Below are positions 1 through 12,370 of a DNA stretch of 64,000 nucleotides, piece after piece (within the stretch, counting starts at the first letter, position 1; every line of letters begins with the position of its first letter). The notes beneath the pieces were generated by a model, which made no database searches, was not told the origin of the DNA, and worked only from the letters and a program-made list of their open reading frames with translations. Made by a program: the position numbers and the translations under genes. This DNA comes from Turbatrix aceti. Its lineage: Eukaryota; Nematoda; Chromadorea; Rhabditida; Panagrolaimidae. The stretch spans positions 372,001-436,000 of the forward strand of contig OZ017769.1 in the NCBI GenBank assembly GCA_963969345.1, in the 5' to 3' direction.

Positions 1-28
1 CAGTGGCGATGCGGTTTTTGGCTGGCTG

Positions 29-36
29 TATATAAG
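29..36 (+). promoter_or_regulatory. TATA-box-like motif
   Basis: TATATAAG lies at the left edge of the window, about 270 bp upstream of a strong splice donor (AAAG|GTGAGT at 303/304). It is the best core-promoter candidate for the zinc-finger gene downstream. No initiator or transcript evidence is visible, so the role is inferred. Confidence 0.3.
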
Positions 37-59
37 GCAATATGCATTCATTCTGTGTC

Positions 60-303
60 TGCTTAACAGCAAAGCATACACATGAGATAATCCATCTTTG
101 TCGTCGTCGAGGATGGATCGTTATTATCCCTTCTGTCCTCTGCGTCACAGTTAAATATCATCTACATTGACCGGAGCCAAGGGTGGTGGTGTTGTTGTGA
201 TTCCTTGTTTGGTAGTACAAATTTAATTTTTTATACCTTATTTAGTCGTTTGTTCGCTGAGTTGTTGCACTTTGACTGCCTATCAAAAAACAAGTCCGGA
301 AAG
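60..303 (+). other. Possible noncoding first exon of the zinc-finger gene
   Basis: The stretch ends at a good 5' splice site (GGAAAG|GTGAGT). The next matching acceptor on this strand next to a start codon is TTTTCCTTTTCAG|CC near 3631, 15 bp before the ATG at 3647. If the two are joined, this is a 5' UTR exon with an intron of about 3.3 kb. Trans-splicing of a leader to the 3631 acceptor is an equal alternative. Confidence 0.3.
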
Positions 304-1319
304 GTGAGTGATAACCGTGTTCTCTAATCAGTAAGACCACATTGAAATGGATACAGGAACTCCGTCAGCTTGACTCGTGGTTTGCTTACATCACGATTCT
401 TGCTCTTTCATTCCTCTTGTTCGCGTTATCACCTCCCCCAGCCTCCCCCTCCCCTTCTTTCGTCTCTGGAGCGCACTGCAATCACACTAGCCTTTTTTTA
501 GGGCTTGGAAAACAGAAAAAAAATGTATTTAGGTGGTATTTTTGTCTGCAAATGCCCTACCAATCCCCCCGCAGAAGGACAGGTGTTGTTCGCCCCCACT
601 TTTTTGCATATATCATGCCTTCACGTCATTTAACGTCAAAATATTTGTGATTAATTACCACCTTGGTATCCTTTACCTTCTTAAGAAGTGCAACGCGTGT
701 GTTATAGATAATCGGATAAGTTATTCCCTGGATTATTGGTTGCTGACTGACAGGATTCTGCCGTGTGGTGTTCGAAGCAAAAAAAAACACGCTGTTTTGT
801 GCGGAGGAGGGATTTGTCCTCCGGGCCGCTTCATGTCTAGAGACCCCCCTCCGTAGGGAGAGGGTGGGGTTAGGAGTAATCGTGGCTTGGCCAGCTATAC
901 TAGTAAATGCGCGTCATGCATACTAGTATTATACTTTCATCTGGCTTTGCATCTACGGAGGAGGAGACGTAGCAAACAGTAGTAGATAGCTACGACTACC
1001 TGGCGCTGATATGCCCAGGTAGCAGGCTGCTTTTTTTGCTAAGCGATTGTTTTTTTCAGACAATAACTGCGCATCAGACTCTCACACTTATCCCTTAAAT
1101 TCTCTAAACCAAAAAATCACCTGATACCATTACCATCACTATTGATTGTAATTAATGTACACAAGTAGTATTCCTGAAATCCATTGACGTCAAACGTGCA
1201 TGTATTGTTCACAACATCCTGCCTTCCTACCTGCCTGACCTTGTATGATGTTTTTCCGAATATATATAACATAACGTGTTTGCTTGTGGCCTGGGGCCCA
1301 GGGTAAAAAAACATGTCTT

Positions 1320-1328
<9 letters not shown>

Positions 1329-1353
<25 letters not shown>
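1329..1353. repeat. (TG)n microsatellite
   Basis: About 12 uninterrupted TG units, inside a wider G/T-rich stretch (roughly 1319-1460) that also contains TGTGTTTGTGTTGTG-type imperfect repeats. Confidence 0.9.
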
Positions 1354-1948
1354 ACATGTCTGGAGGGGGTGGATGCATGGCAGAGTGGGGGAGGGTTTGT
1401 ATGCCTATATATGCATGTGTGCGTAATGGAGAGTGGGTGGGGGTGTGTTTGTGTTGTGCGTGAGAAAATAAATGGATCGTTTTTTTCTGCTTCTATTTGA
1501 ATATTTTTTGACAATACACACGGCTTGTTATGAGCTCATGCGGTTATACGGTCTTCTTAAATGTGCAAAGATTATGTTTTTTGGCTTTTATCGGTGCTGG
1601 TATGTTAATGTCATTTGCGATAATCAATCCATGCTTCAGTTTTGCAACAGTTTTTGCCACGTGATAACTTTAACCTCTCTGTCAAAGACAGAGTTGTGAG
1701 ATACCTTTAAAAAAGTATTTTTACATGTCCGTTTCTAGCTAGTTACATTAATTATCAATTAACTGCTTGTTTCCGCAATACTCCTGTCATGATTCCCCAA
1801 CGAGCTGTGACACAATGTTTCTCATCATGTCATGCAGCCGGCCGCTTGCTTGTCTGCGTGTAATATTGTCAATTAACGCCTTAAAACAAAAAATTTACTT
1901 TTTTATACGTGTGCATTTTGCCCTTTTAGTCGATAAGTCAGGTCGAAT

Positions 1949-3108
1949 GGTTTAGTGACACTACTCCTATTTTGACAACTCCTATTATGACAACTCCTAT
2001 TTTGACAACTCCTATTTTGACAACTTTTCACAGTCTTTCCTATTTTGTCAACCAATTCCTATTTTAACAACTTTTTAAAAAAAGGGTGCATTAGGGGTTG
2101 TTGCGTGCGCTGAAGACAACTGTGTTGTTGCCTGAGGGCATGGATGACTTTATCACGAGATATTATCATTTTTAGTGATATTTTTTTTTGTAAAAAAACA
2201 GAAAAAAAATATAATGCAGTTTGTGATAACATTCGAAACATTTGGATTTGTTTTTTTTAAATTATAAGACGAATTTTGACCAAAAATCAAGCAGGGTTCA
2301 GAAGAAAAAATCTACAGATTTTTAAGTGCTGTAAAGAAGTAAAAATTTCAGTACTTGTACTAACATCAAATTTCAAATCAAAAAAAAAAAAATGGGGGCT
2401 CTGAAGATCATTTTTGCCGACATTGTCAAAGCATGCGTCTTCCATTTTCGGCAAGCGGTACTACGACGGTGTCAGGCATTAAGGCTTACCGAATTTTTGG
2501 ACGAACCAAAAATTGCAAAGTGGTTGAATCATCTGGAGTTAGCATTCTTTCTTCCCCGAGCACAACGTACACTGGAAACCCATTTTTTCGTTTTAAATAT
2601 TTGAACATTTTTCATTGATAATGTAACAGCCCTTAAGCCGTTATTTTGTGTTTATCAGATTGTTAATTTATAATATCGCTGTTGTTTTTTTGAAAACAAT
2701 ACTGAAAATGGCATAATAAAATCTTTTCAACAATTTCTTTTACTTGCACAGGCAAGACTCTCAAAAGCAGACTAATTAAATAATAATTGATTCATAACTA
2801 AAATCAAATAGTACTAACTGTGTTCAAAAAAATTGTTCCAAAAAATAAAACACAAAATGTTTTTTTACAAAAAAAATATCACTAAAAATGATAATATCTC
2901 GTGATAAAGTCATCCATGCCCTCAGGCAACAACACAGTTGTCTTCAGCGCACGCAACAACCCCTAATGCACCCTTTTTTTAAAAAGTTGTTAAAATAGGA
3001 ATTGGTTGACAAAATAGGAAAGACTGTGAAAAGTTGTCAAAATAGGAGTTGTCAAAATAGGAGTTGTCATAATAGGAGTTGTCAAAATAGGAGTAGTGTC
3101 ACTAAACC
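1949..3108. mobile_element. Non-autonomous DNA transposon with about 251 bp terminal inverted repeats
   Basis: The left arm (1949-2200) and right arm (2858-3108) are inverted copies that look almost identical by eye; the only clear difference is run length in a poly-T tract. Both begin GGTTTAGTGACACTACTCC. The element is flanked by a perfect 9 bp direct repeat, AGGTCGAAT (1940-1948 and 3109-3117), a target-site duplication. Each arm opens with four to six copies of an approximately 15 bp unit, ACTCCTATTTTGACA. The 660 bp centre is A/T-rich and has no transposase-like frame, so the element depends on a transposase elsewhere. An 8-9 bp duplication is compatible with hAT- or MULE-like superfamilies, but the termini alone do not decide. 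It shares termini and core with copies at 36989 and 58073. Confidence 0.9.
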
Positions 3109-3646
3109 AGGTCGAATGAGACGCGTCTCCTTTCCTGACGTATGTTGCTAACCATTTTTTTTATCCCAGCAAACTGTTATTATTTTTTGTGTTGCCTTGT
3201 CAGAAATCAGCCACACATGGCCAGGCATGCCCGGAAGGGAAGCCAAACACGGGAGCGATGCGTCAAACACCCATAATATTACATGTATGGTTGGCAGACT
3301 GGTTGACTAGTTGTGTGCCTGTAAGGGAGGAGGTCAGGCTTGTTAACCAGTCTACAGGTCTTTAGAGGGAGGGAGAGGGCACGTTGCATATTGCTTACAA
3401 GCGTGTAACAGTTTTATCATTTATGGCAAATCGAATAAAACGTGAGGCATGCCTTACATAGTTCTTTCAACCCTAGCATGTTTACGTTTAAAAACAAACT
3501 TTTGAGAATTCAGAATGCATTACAACGGCTGTTATATGATATGAGAATCCGCCCCAATCTATCTTTAACGTGCTCGTTCGTGATTTTCCAAAAAAAATAT
3601 TTTGCATCTCAAATGAATTTTTCCTTTTCAGCCAATAACACAAGGT

Positions 3647-6600
3647 ATGGCATCATGTCTAAAAACACCCAGCAACAACAGTACGGGTGTTAATGATCAT
3701 CCAGGAGGAGCCAGCCAACAGCAACAATCCAGTCATCGAGGAGATGACGACTACCACATGACAGGTATGTTGTATGCAGGCGACATTTGTTGCACCTTGT
3801 GTTATGAACTTCTTTCAAATATCAAAGACAATGAGTGAATTTGCTTGCGTGCAAACAATCAATGTACAAATTAAATTGACTTGCACAAGTTCAAAAGAAA
3901 AAAAATTGTGTTACGTCCAACCCCGTCTTTTGTTGGAGTGCAAATAATTTTTTTTTCAAGTTTCGATATCGATTTGCACTTGAAACCACAAAAAAACAAA
4001 CACTTGGAATTTTCAGATGAAAGCGCGAAAAATTTCAACCCCAAGCTTTGCTCTATTACGTTCAATCTTGATACGTCAGCCGTGAGCAATGGTGGTGATT
4101 GCGCAACGACACCTAGTAGCGGTACGACTACAATAACAAGTGGCGCCAATGGAAATCTGCGACCCCTTTCACCTGCTGCTCCTGCTCTTCAGATTGACTG
4201 TGAAAGCGCCAAGGTTTTTGACGAATTGACGGCTAACAGCCGAAACTTTCGGGTACGTCGCATTTATCACAATTACAAATTAATAACAAGGAAAAATGGC
4301 TACAATCTTTTTTCACACTTCTCTTCTTTTTGCCGTAGGGTTTTTGCCTGTTAGCTTGTCTGACTCGCAACAACCGCTAGTAGCTGGATGATTGCTGTCT
4401 GCGTCTAGTGGCTTACGTTTGCCCCCTTCCCTCCCCCGAGCTTCCTGCTTACCACCACCCCTTCCGCCCGCCGCCACCACCTGTGTGGGTTGGCTAAGGG
4501 GATGGGATGAAAGAAGAGGGGTGAGTTGATCGGCTGACTGCTGACGCCTGACTGATTGAGTTGCGGAAGGTTTGTTGCGTTGGTTGAGGACTAACTCCTC
4601 TCTTCGTAGTATAACCCGCACAACAGTTAATCTTCATCTTTTTTGCTCGCAGTTTTTTCACCACCTTTTTATCTTCTTTCTTTGTTCAAAGTCGAGATGG
4701 CAGGTACACACTTGCAAAAAATATTTTTTATTGTAATTTATTTTTCTCATTCCTTACCCCATTTTCAAATTTCAGCCACCCCCCCTAATCTGCGAGCAGG
4801 GCCCGAGTGCTCCGTCTTCTCCCACGTCTCCCGGAGGTCGTCGCAAACCTAATAGCCTACAGGTGGACGCGTTACAACGCCTGGATCTTCTCTCGCCGAA
4901 TTACGTGCCTACGATGGACTTCAACAAGCTCTCGCCTCTTTCACCGTCGTATCCAACGAGTGATCTGGGCTCGTCGCCGAGGAGTTCCATAAGCATGACG
5001 CAGTCTGGTCTTGGCCCTCAATGGACGTGCTTCCGGGACTTCAAAAAGTCATCGTCTGACTACGATGGGGATTCAGATATATGTTCCAAGGATCTTCTAT
5101 CACCAGGAGCACTCTTGTCACCAGCGCCCTTTTCGCCGTTTTCGGATTGCTATGGCTCAGAGACACCGTACTCTCAGCGCTCGCCCAACATGTCTCCCAT
5201 GCCGACGAGGCACGCGATGCTTCATTTTTCATTCGACCAGGTGCGGAGCAGGTCTTCGATGTCGAACCGGGGCGATGAAGGCGCGAATCTGCTGATGCCG
5301 ACCACGTCGCTTGATTTTGACTCACGTGAAAGGTCCCGCAGCGAAGGCGAGATGCTTAAGGATTCCGAACTCGAAGCGGATATTATAAACCACTCTACCG
5401 TATCTGTTCCACTGACCAGCAGTCGTCTGCCCACCTCATCTTCTTACCGGAAGCGAATTCTTCAAAACGCCAAAAGTTGCCACGAATCTGCATCCAAGCA
5501 CTTCCATGAATCTTATGATTCAGTTACTACTGACGCGTCTCTTCGACGTAACGTCAGCATGGATCAGGACGACCTGATGAATGCATCAGTATCCACTCAG
5601 GTGTCCCGTCAGCCTACCATCGAGGAGCCGCCTCCTGATCCTACTCTCGCGGAGTTGATCAATGCAGGTGACCTGCCTCAGGAAAGACAAGCTCAGCTAG
5701 AAGACTGGTTAAAGCAGCAAGTAGCAGCGCTAGAAATTCTTCGAAACGCAATGGTACCCATGCAACAGGGCCCGGGAAATCTGCTCCAGGTGCCTAACCA
5801 ACCCGCGATGAATCCGGTCTTCCTCCAACCTCCTCAGCTTCCCCAGACAACAGATATGCAGTCAATAGCCAACTTCCTGGCTGCAGCGTCGACGTCTGCA
5901 GCCCAGCAGAGACAACAATTTGCCTGGAAGAGGTCAAGATCTGAAACTGACGTCAGCAATGTCCAGCCGCTGACGCCTACAGGACCTGCTGCGACGACCG
6001 AGCAGTCATTCATCTGCGAGCATTGCGGACAGGCTTTCGCCATGCACGACCGTCTCGCCAAGCACATTGCTAGTCGGCATAGGGATCGCTCAGCTTCCGT
6101 CAACGATGAAAACTCGAAGACGCACAAATGCACGTTATGCCCAAAGAGCTTTGGTCGTTCGGACATGCTGACACGGCACATGAGGCTTCACACAGGAGTC
6201 AAGCCTTACAACTGCCTGATTTGTGGTCAGGTATTTTCCAGGAGTGACCATCTCAGCACCCATCAGCGAACGCATACTGGAGAGAAGCCGTACAGGTGTC
6301 CTCATTGTAGTTATTCTGCTGTACGTTTTTTGCTTTCAAACGATTATTTAAAATTTTATATACATTTTTTACAGTCACGCAGGGATATGATAACCCGTCA
6401 CATGCGAACTCACCTTCGACCTGACGGCACAATTGGCGATCTACCGATTAACATTGGCACTCTGTCTCTGAACTCTCGGTCGCCGTTATTGACGCCTGAA
6501 CCATCGCTCTCGGCAGCTTCATCCCCGCAGTATCCCAGCAGTCCCGTTCCCGGGCTTTTTGCCAACCCCGGACAACCTCAGTTTCCCTTCTCCACACCGA

Positions 6601-7228
6601 GCGATGATGCAAATGCCTTGGCAGCTGCCAACGCCGCAACCTTCACCACCATGTACAACAACGCACAACAGCAGATGAAGCTGGCACAAATGAACAAATG
6701 TAAAATCCCTCCTATACAATTTGTGCTTTTCATAATAGTTTTTTAGCCTCTTCTGACTACCTCTGTCGCTCAATGTCCGACCTGTCGAGCCTGCTCGTGC
6801 CGTCGGCTTCCGCGAGTGACTTTGCCGGGGTCTTTGGCAACTCTCTCTCAGGTACTACTCCGTCAAATTCTACCTCTCTGGACATGTCATCCGCAGTCGC
6901 CGCAGCTCTGGCGCAAAAGATGCCGTCACCCTTTCCGCCCCAACCCCCGCCACCTGCCAACGCTTCAGCTATGCTGAATGCGCAGGTTGCGGCTGCGCAA
7001 CTCTTTCTACAGCAACAGGCCCAACAACAACAGCAACAATCCCAGGTCAACGTTATGGGTGGTCTCTCGCCCTCGGTATCAATGCCCAGTAACCTGGTTT
7101 CGTCATTCATGGGTGCTGCAGGTGATAGCACTCTTCGGCCGCCTCAGTTGTCACCAAACCCGAGTTCAGGAGGGGGCGGAGCGATGCTAGCCCGGCAAAG
7201 CAGTATAGGTGGATTTGGGTTTTCTTAA
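3647..7228 (+). CDS. C2H2 zinc-finger transcription factor, four fingers
   Basis: Exons read as 3647-3764, 4017-4252, 4776-6320, 6375-6699 and 6747-7228, phases all consistent, giving about 901 aa. Four C2H2 fingers at about residues 530-648: an N-terminal finger ([10 protein letters not shown]), a 14-residue spacer, then three fingers with canonical HTG linkers ([30 protein letters not shown]). The third intron (54 bp) interrupts finger 4 between its second cysteine and first histidine, and has no in-frame stop. The N-terminal 500 residues are rich in Ser/Pro/Thr, with RS-type sites that could be phosphorylated. The C-terminal part is Gln/Ala-rich, with a poly-Q run near residue 830. A nuclear DNA-binding regulator is inferred from the fingers. 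I cannot name the orthologue; the fingers resemble RSDHL-type fingers of EGR/Krüppel-like proteins. The first ATG follows an acceptor at 3631. Confidence 0.85.
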
Positions 7229-7762
7229 ATCACAAAAAAGTTTATTTTAATTTGAGAATATTTTTTTCTTGTTCTCACATGTGTATGGTGTATCGCCTAC
7301 AAATCATAGCATATCGTGCGTAATCCGATGTTTTTTTTATTTATTTATGTTTCGATCACGGCAAAAATGCTTTTGTTCTGTTTTCATTTTAACTGAATGA
7401 GATTGTCCAATCCACCATGGCACATTGTCTTGCTTTTTTCTACATAGAAGTATGTCATTTATTGATTTATGCCACCGTCACTTCATTTAATCCCTGTGAT
7501 TTTTAACAATTATACGTCGTTTTATATGATAAAGTTTTATCCACATGTTATATATACTATTTTAGTGCATTAATAAACATTTACTGTTTGAATTGACGGT
7601 TTTAAGTGTGAAAGGGTGCCAGCCGGGTTTACAGCTTCGTATAAGATTATAAATATTATATTTTGCTGCACATCTGTTTTGATTTTGGCGATAATTTTTT
7701 ATAATTGAAATATGAATATTTTGTTTTAAAAAACAGTATCCATAATGAACAAACAAAAGTAT
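7229..7762. other. Convergent 3' flanks
   Basis: A/T-rich DNA between the stop codon of the zinc-finger gene and that of the transporter on the other strand. It must hold both 3' UTRs. No other structure was seen. Confidence 0.6.
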
Positions 7763-9676
7763 TTATTTGATGGAATCCGTACTTTCAGGCAACTGTGAAT
7801 CTTTTGTTTCGGGAAGCAACAAAGCGGCCAAACCGGCAATTGCCGATATTATGCCAAAAAGAGCCAGTGGCATGTGAACCCATAAGATGCTCTGTAAAAA
7901 AATGAGACAGTAATTGTAGGCAATTCAAAAAAACGAACGGATAACTGTATAAATGGCGCTGCGCTACCAATAATTTTTCCAATAACAGAACAGGTGCCGA
8001 TACAAATATTACGCTCTGCCGTAGGGAAAAGCTCGGATGCGAAGACAAAGATGCACATAAATGCACATGAAATTGAGAACTTGGAAATCAGCCATAAAAA
8101 AAGTTCAATTAAGGGATTTTCTAAACAAATCGTTTTAGCATTGTTTTCAAAAAATACCAACCTGTAAAAAAGCAAACGGCTATCAAAAACGGAGCTGCAG
8201 AGGCGAGATGAGTGATGCTCAATGTCATGCGTCGACCAATTCTGTAAACAACAAAAATTATTTGAACACAAATGCATTAGGGTCAAACTTCTCAAGCATA
8301 AACGGCCCCGCTACATAAGCTGGTATCTCGACCAAGCCAATCACAACGTAGTTCACGTATTTATTGCCAGCAAGTTGAACACTGAACAGAGACATGCCGA
8401 AGTAGACAAAGACGTCTGCTGCCCAGAGGAGCGAAACTATGCTAATTCGAAAAACTAATTTTCGGTTTTTGATCACCGAGTAGATTCTACAATTTTTTTT
8501 AAACCGATTTTTGACATTCAAAAAACCAACTGAGTCCATATTGACTTGCTTTCTCCAATCACAGCTGCATGGGTGTTCACCAGTTTTTTCACGTCAAATA
8601 ACAGCATAACTTCCTTGCCCACAAAGTGTCGGATCCAAAGGCAAACCGCTTTTTTTCTACCTTTGGTTACCAAAAAATGGAAACTTTCAACCAGTAATAG
8701 TCCCAGTATTGCTGAGTAAACCACAGTTCCAGCACCGATTATGAGTATCAGAATCCTCCATGATAAAATCCAATAAGCCAGGGGAGCTACGAGACAGTAA
8801 CCTATTACCCAGGTAACACCAAAAACAAACGTGGATAACATCCGGAGGATGGATGGCACTGATTCATAACACAAAACCCATGCAGATAAGCTTGCGCCCT
8901 GCAAACTGATTTTTTCAAAATATAGAGTTTTAAAAAACGTACGGTAAAAAATATTCCCTGAAAAAGTCTTAGTACCAAAACTTGGAAATATGAAGTGACG
9001 ACCACGACTAGAATTCCAGCAAGACCGAGAAAGAATATTGATGTAACCAGAACGATGCGTCGACCATAGCGATCCGAAATAACCGAGATAATGGAGCCAC
9101 CAATCATATTACCGATCATGAAAGTGGTCGTAAACCAGTAAAGGAAGGTGCCACGATCGTTTTTGGGAAAGTTGAACTGAACAAACACATTGTAGTTTAC
9201 ATTGTTGACTTTTTTGTTATTTTTTTCGTAAGTTGGTGGCGTTTTCAATTAGTGTTTGGGAAATTTTTGTTGTTAAAAATTATTGGTCTTCTAATTTTTA
9301 GAACGAATTAGAAAACCAAAAAAATGCCAAAAATTAAAAAAAAATTACATTTGGAGATGCTTATTTTACCAAAAAAACTAACTTCATAAGCAATGCTGTT
9401 GTTTAGACGCATTGCGCAATCAGAATCCATCGGCTCGGCCTCCAAGTTACAAATCGAATCACTCAATACCGCTCCAACCATCATGAATGGTGCAGTTACG
9501 ATCCAAACGCAACTTGTAAGCATAAATACCCGCCACATATGAACATTTTTCCAACCTGAAATTTTTTTTAACCTAAATTGAACCCAAAGTTAAAAAACAT
9601 TACCGATTGCTTCAATGACATCATCAGCTGTCTGACACGAGCAGATCGATTCAGCTTTATCTTTCGTGCAAGGCAT
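7763..9676 (-). CDS. Organic cation/carnitine transporter-like MFS protein (SLC22 type)
   Basis: Eight exons, read right to left: 9604-9676, 9383-9555, 8943-9176, about 8531-8898 (alternative end 8546), 8289-8486, 8162-8241, 7939-8120, 7763-7891; about 478 aa. The N-terminus (DDVIEAIGWKNVHMWRVFML) matches the amphipathic start and first membrane helix of organic cation transporters. Motif A, DRYGRR, follows TM2-3; a second GRR loop (EKIGRRMTL) and ELFPTAERN precede the last helices, as in SLC22. About twelve hydrophobic segments are expected in the plasma membrane. The first extracellular loop is short for the family (about 35 residues), which makes the protein shorter than the usual 540-560. 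Several donors are GTT-type (GTTAGT, GTTTGA, GTTGGT, GTTCGT), chosen because only they keep the frame. The substrate cannot be told. Confidence 0.85.
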
Positions 9677-12370
9677 TCAAGCAGCAGTAAAAAACGCAAA
9701 ATCAGTGTTTTTTGACGACCTTTGTCACTAGATGCATTCACACACGTTCAGAAGTGATTGTTTGCCTCTCTGATGTATTGATTCGACATCAGAATAGATG
9801 CTGATGACATGACAAATCACGACGTGTGATAAAAATTAATGAATGGACAAGCCGCAATGAATGGTGAGGTGTGCACTGAACAAAAACACGTTATTTTGCC
9901 TTGTGTCTTTTTGTTGTTGCTGATAGACAACAAACAAGCAGGGAAATAAATCTCTTGAAGGTTAGACGAGATGATTTTTATTGCTTTCCATTAAATAAAT
10001 AATCGTGGTATAATCACATTATTGTGTTTTTGTGATTGTTTTTTCTATGACAGTCGTCAACGTGGCTGAAAATATATTTTCATTTTATTGCAAATGGTAC
10101 TAAAAATATTAAAGTCCACAGATTGACAAAGCATTCAGGCTTTTTTAAATATCCGCTGAAAACGTTTTTGAATTTTCCGTTGTCATTTATCATAACTCAT
10201 CATTTTCAACTTTATTTTTATTTTTAAAATAATTATTTTTGGCAACCATGCTTCAAGCACAACTCGATCCGTTTAGCACCTTTGAATTTTTTTCTATCGT
10301 GAATACTATTTCGTGTTTGCATTGTTTACACCAGATCTCCAGATGGTCAGGTAGTGGATATATATCTTTTCTTCATTTATGTATTCATGGCTTGGCTTCC
10401 CACCAGCCTTTTATTTCTCTCAGATGGCACGCGACACACAATGGCAGCGGAGGTGGCGGCGGCGGCTTTAACACCTTTTGTCAGCCCCACCTGTAATCCA
10501 ACACAGCTAGCTAGCTGGATGTACTACTGTATTTTTTTGGCAAAAATGGTCGTCATCATTTGTATAAATATTTTTTTATTTGCCAAAAAACTCACCCCCA
10601 ACGACCCCACTTAATTACTCCAGAAGCGTATTTGGCAGACTGACAAGCTTGACCCAGAAAGCTGATGTACATAAATACATAGAGAATGGCACATTAATCC
10701 ATTGTTTTACAATAGATGTGCACAATTCTGACTTTGGCAGATGAGTGGTTAAAGCATCGGACAAATAACGTGTAAGAACCTGTGCAAATAGTGCCAGGTG
10801 ACGATACCATTACCGCACGCAAGCACGCGTCTTGCTCTTCTCACACCTTTCAGCGTAAAAACAAAGTACCTGACTCACCGTTTGGCTGAGTAACAAATGA
10901 CAACCAGAGTGCCTAAGTATTAAGTGCCAAATGACATGGCACTTATCCTAAATTAAGTGTATACAAAAAATCAAAAAATCTTTATTTTTAAAATCGATTT
11001 CTCCCCTCCCCTCTGATTTGTAACTATTAAACTTCTTTGTTTCAAAAATTATTTAACAAGATGCATGACATGTCAGAAATAATCTTGTACGTTTGGCATC
11101 AGTAAAAGGCAATCACGCGTAATGTGCGTAAAAGAAGAATTTATTTTCGCTACCAAGTAAGTACATTTATTTTTGAGATCGGTAGAGCTCCCTTTCCCCG
11201 GTCGTTTTCTCTTCACCTATGAAAAAACGTCGCAGTTGTCAACTGAGACACGCTAGGCCCGACACTAACCATATTTGTACCATTCATCTATGCCCCCTCC
11301 TTCCCGAAGTGATAACAACCTGTCGGAGATATCATATCCAATTGACAGTTTTCCCCCAAATGTGCATTAATGCGTATTGATATCATAATATACTTGATCC
11401 GTCCCCATGAAAAAAAGCAGTGTGCAAATTATGATACAGTATACCTCCTTCGCCACTTGACTTCATTTTTTTATTTTTTCTCCATCCAAATTCCCAATTG
11501 CGGCAAGTAAAAAAAGAAAATAACAAAAAATTATGCCATAACGGAAACAGTTGAACTCATGAAGGGTGGACACCGGGGCTACCGGTTGACTTTTAACGCA
11601 AACATGTCAAAGCCTCCCGCTAAGTTGCCAAATACGCATCGCATTATCGCAAGTTTTTGTGTTTGTTGCGCATCAATGCACTTTTAGACGACTCATCTCA
11701 AAAGATCCTAGAAATAAGGTAAATAAAAAAGTCGTACGGTACTGAGCATTTTCACTGTCAACAGCAAGTCAAAAATTATGAGATTCTAAACCAGCTAAAT
11801 TTAATGATTTTCCAAGACAGGCAGTAGTGTAAAAAGCACAAGAGCTGATGCTAAACATCGTGCACCTCCGCATCGGATTACACATACACTTAGCGCAAAG
11901 AGGGCTAAAGAGTGACACTTTGTTCGATTCTCTGTTATGATTCATATTCTATCGCCCTAGCCTTCAAGCTTTATTATTTTTGTTGGGGTAAAGTAGACAA
12001 TCGTTGGGCGACAACAATGAAATACCCAAGCACCCATACATTCGATGTACCTGTGTTTGTTCGAAGGTTTATTGAGATACTTTACCTTACCCAAGTTAAT
12101 GCTAACTGACTCAAACATTCATCTCAGAATCTTTTGGTTTTTAAATCATCAAGGCATAAGATACATGAGTTTATTTTAACATACACTAGTTTGTTTCAAC
12201 ATTGAAATTCAATTTTAAACAGAATTATTTAAGTCAAGGAAAAAATTACATCAGGAAGTTACTTGATCCAAAATCATTTCATACCGGAAATGGACTATTA
12301 TACTTTGGTAATACAGTACGAAAGTAAAAAGTCGCTATACTTTTTGGTCATTTGAAGTGATATGGCACAG
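9677..12370. other. Intergenic region, no gene seen
   Basis: 2.7 kb between the transporter's 5' end and the 3' end of goosecoid. It contains a short GGC/GGT cluster near 10444-10470 and otherwise A/T-rich unique sequence. An SL-like string near 12090 was considered and rejected. Confidence 0.5.

Larger units (their letters stand above)
304..3631 (+). other. Long noncoding stretch (inferred 5' UTR intron)
   Basis: Apart from the TG microsatellite and the TIR element listed separately, I see only A/T-rich sequence with homopolymer runs and short open frames that lack codon structure. No recognisable gene. Confidence 0.4.

Noticed and set aside
2392..2604. 71-codon open frame in the centre of the first TIR element
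   Set aside because: No transposase motif and composition like the surrounding DNA; overlapping frames of similar length exist.
4690..4700. Alternative first exon ATGGCAG|GTACAC for the zinc-finger gene
   Set aside because: It would join the next exon in the wrong phase, while the 4017-4252 exon joins in frame.
8222..8458. Plus-strand frames opposite the transporter exons
   Set aside because: Shadow frames; the minus strand has MFS motifs and consistent splice phases.
12060..12150. Spliced-leader RNA-like sequence (TTACCCAAGTT, then AATCTTTTGG resembling an Sm site)
   Set aside because: Only 11 bases match nematode SL1, the expected GT donor after a 22-base leader is not in place, and no tandem copies or 5S genes are nearby. 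Chance similarity is likely.
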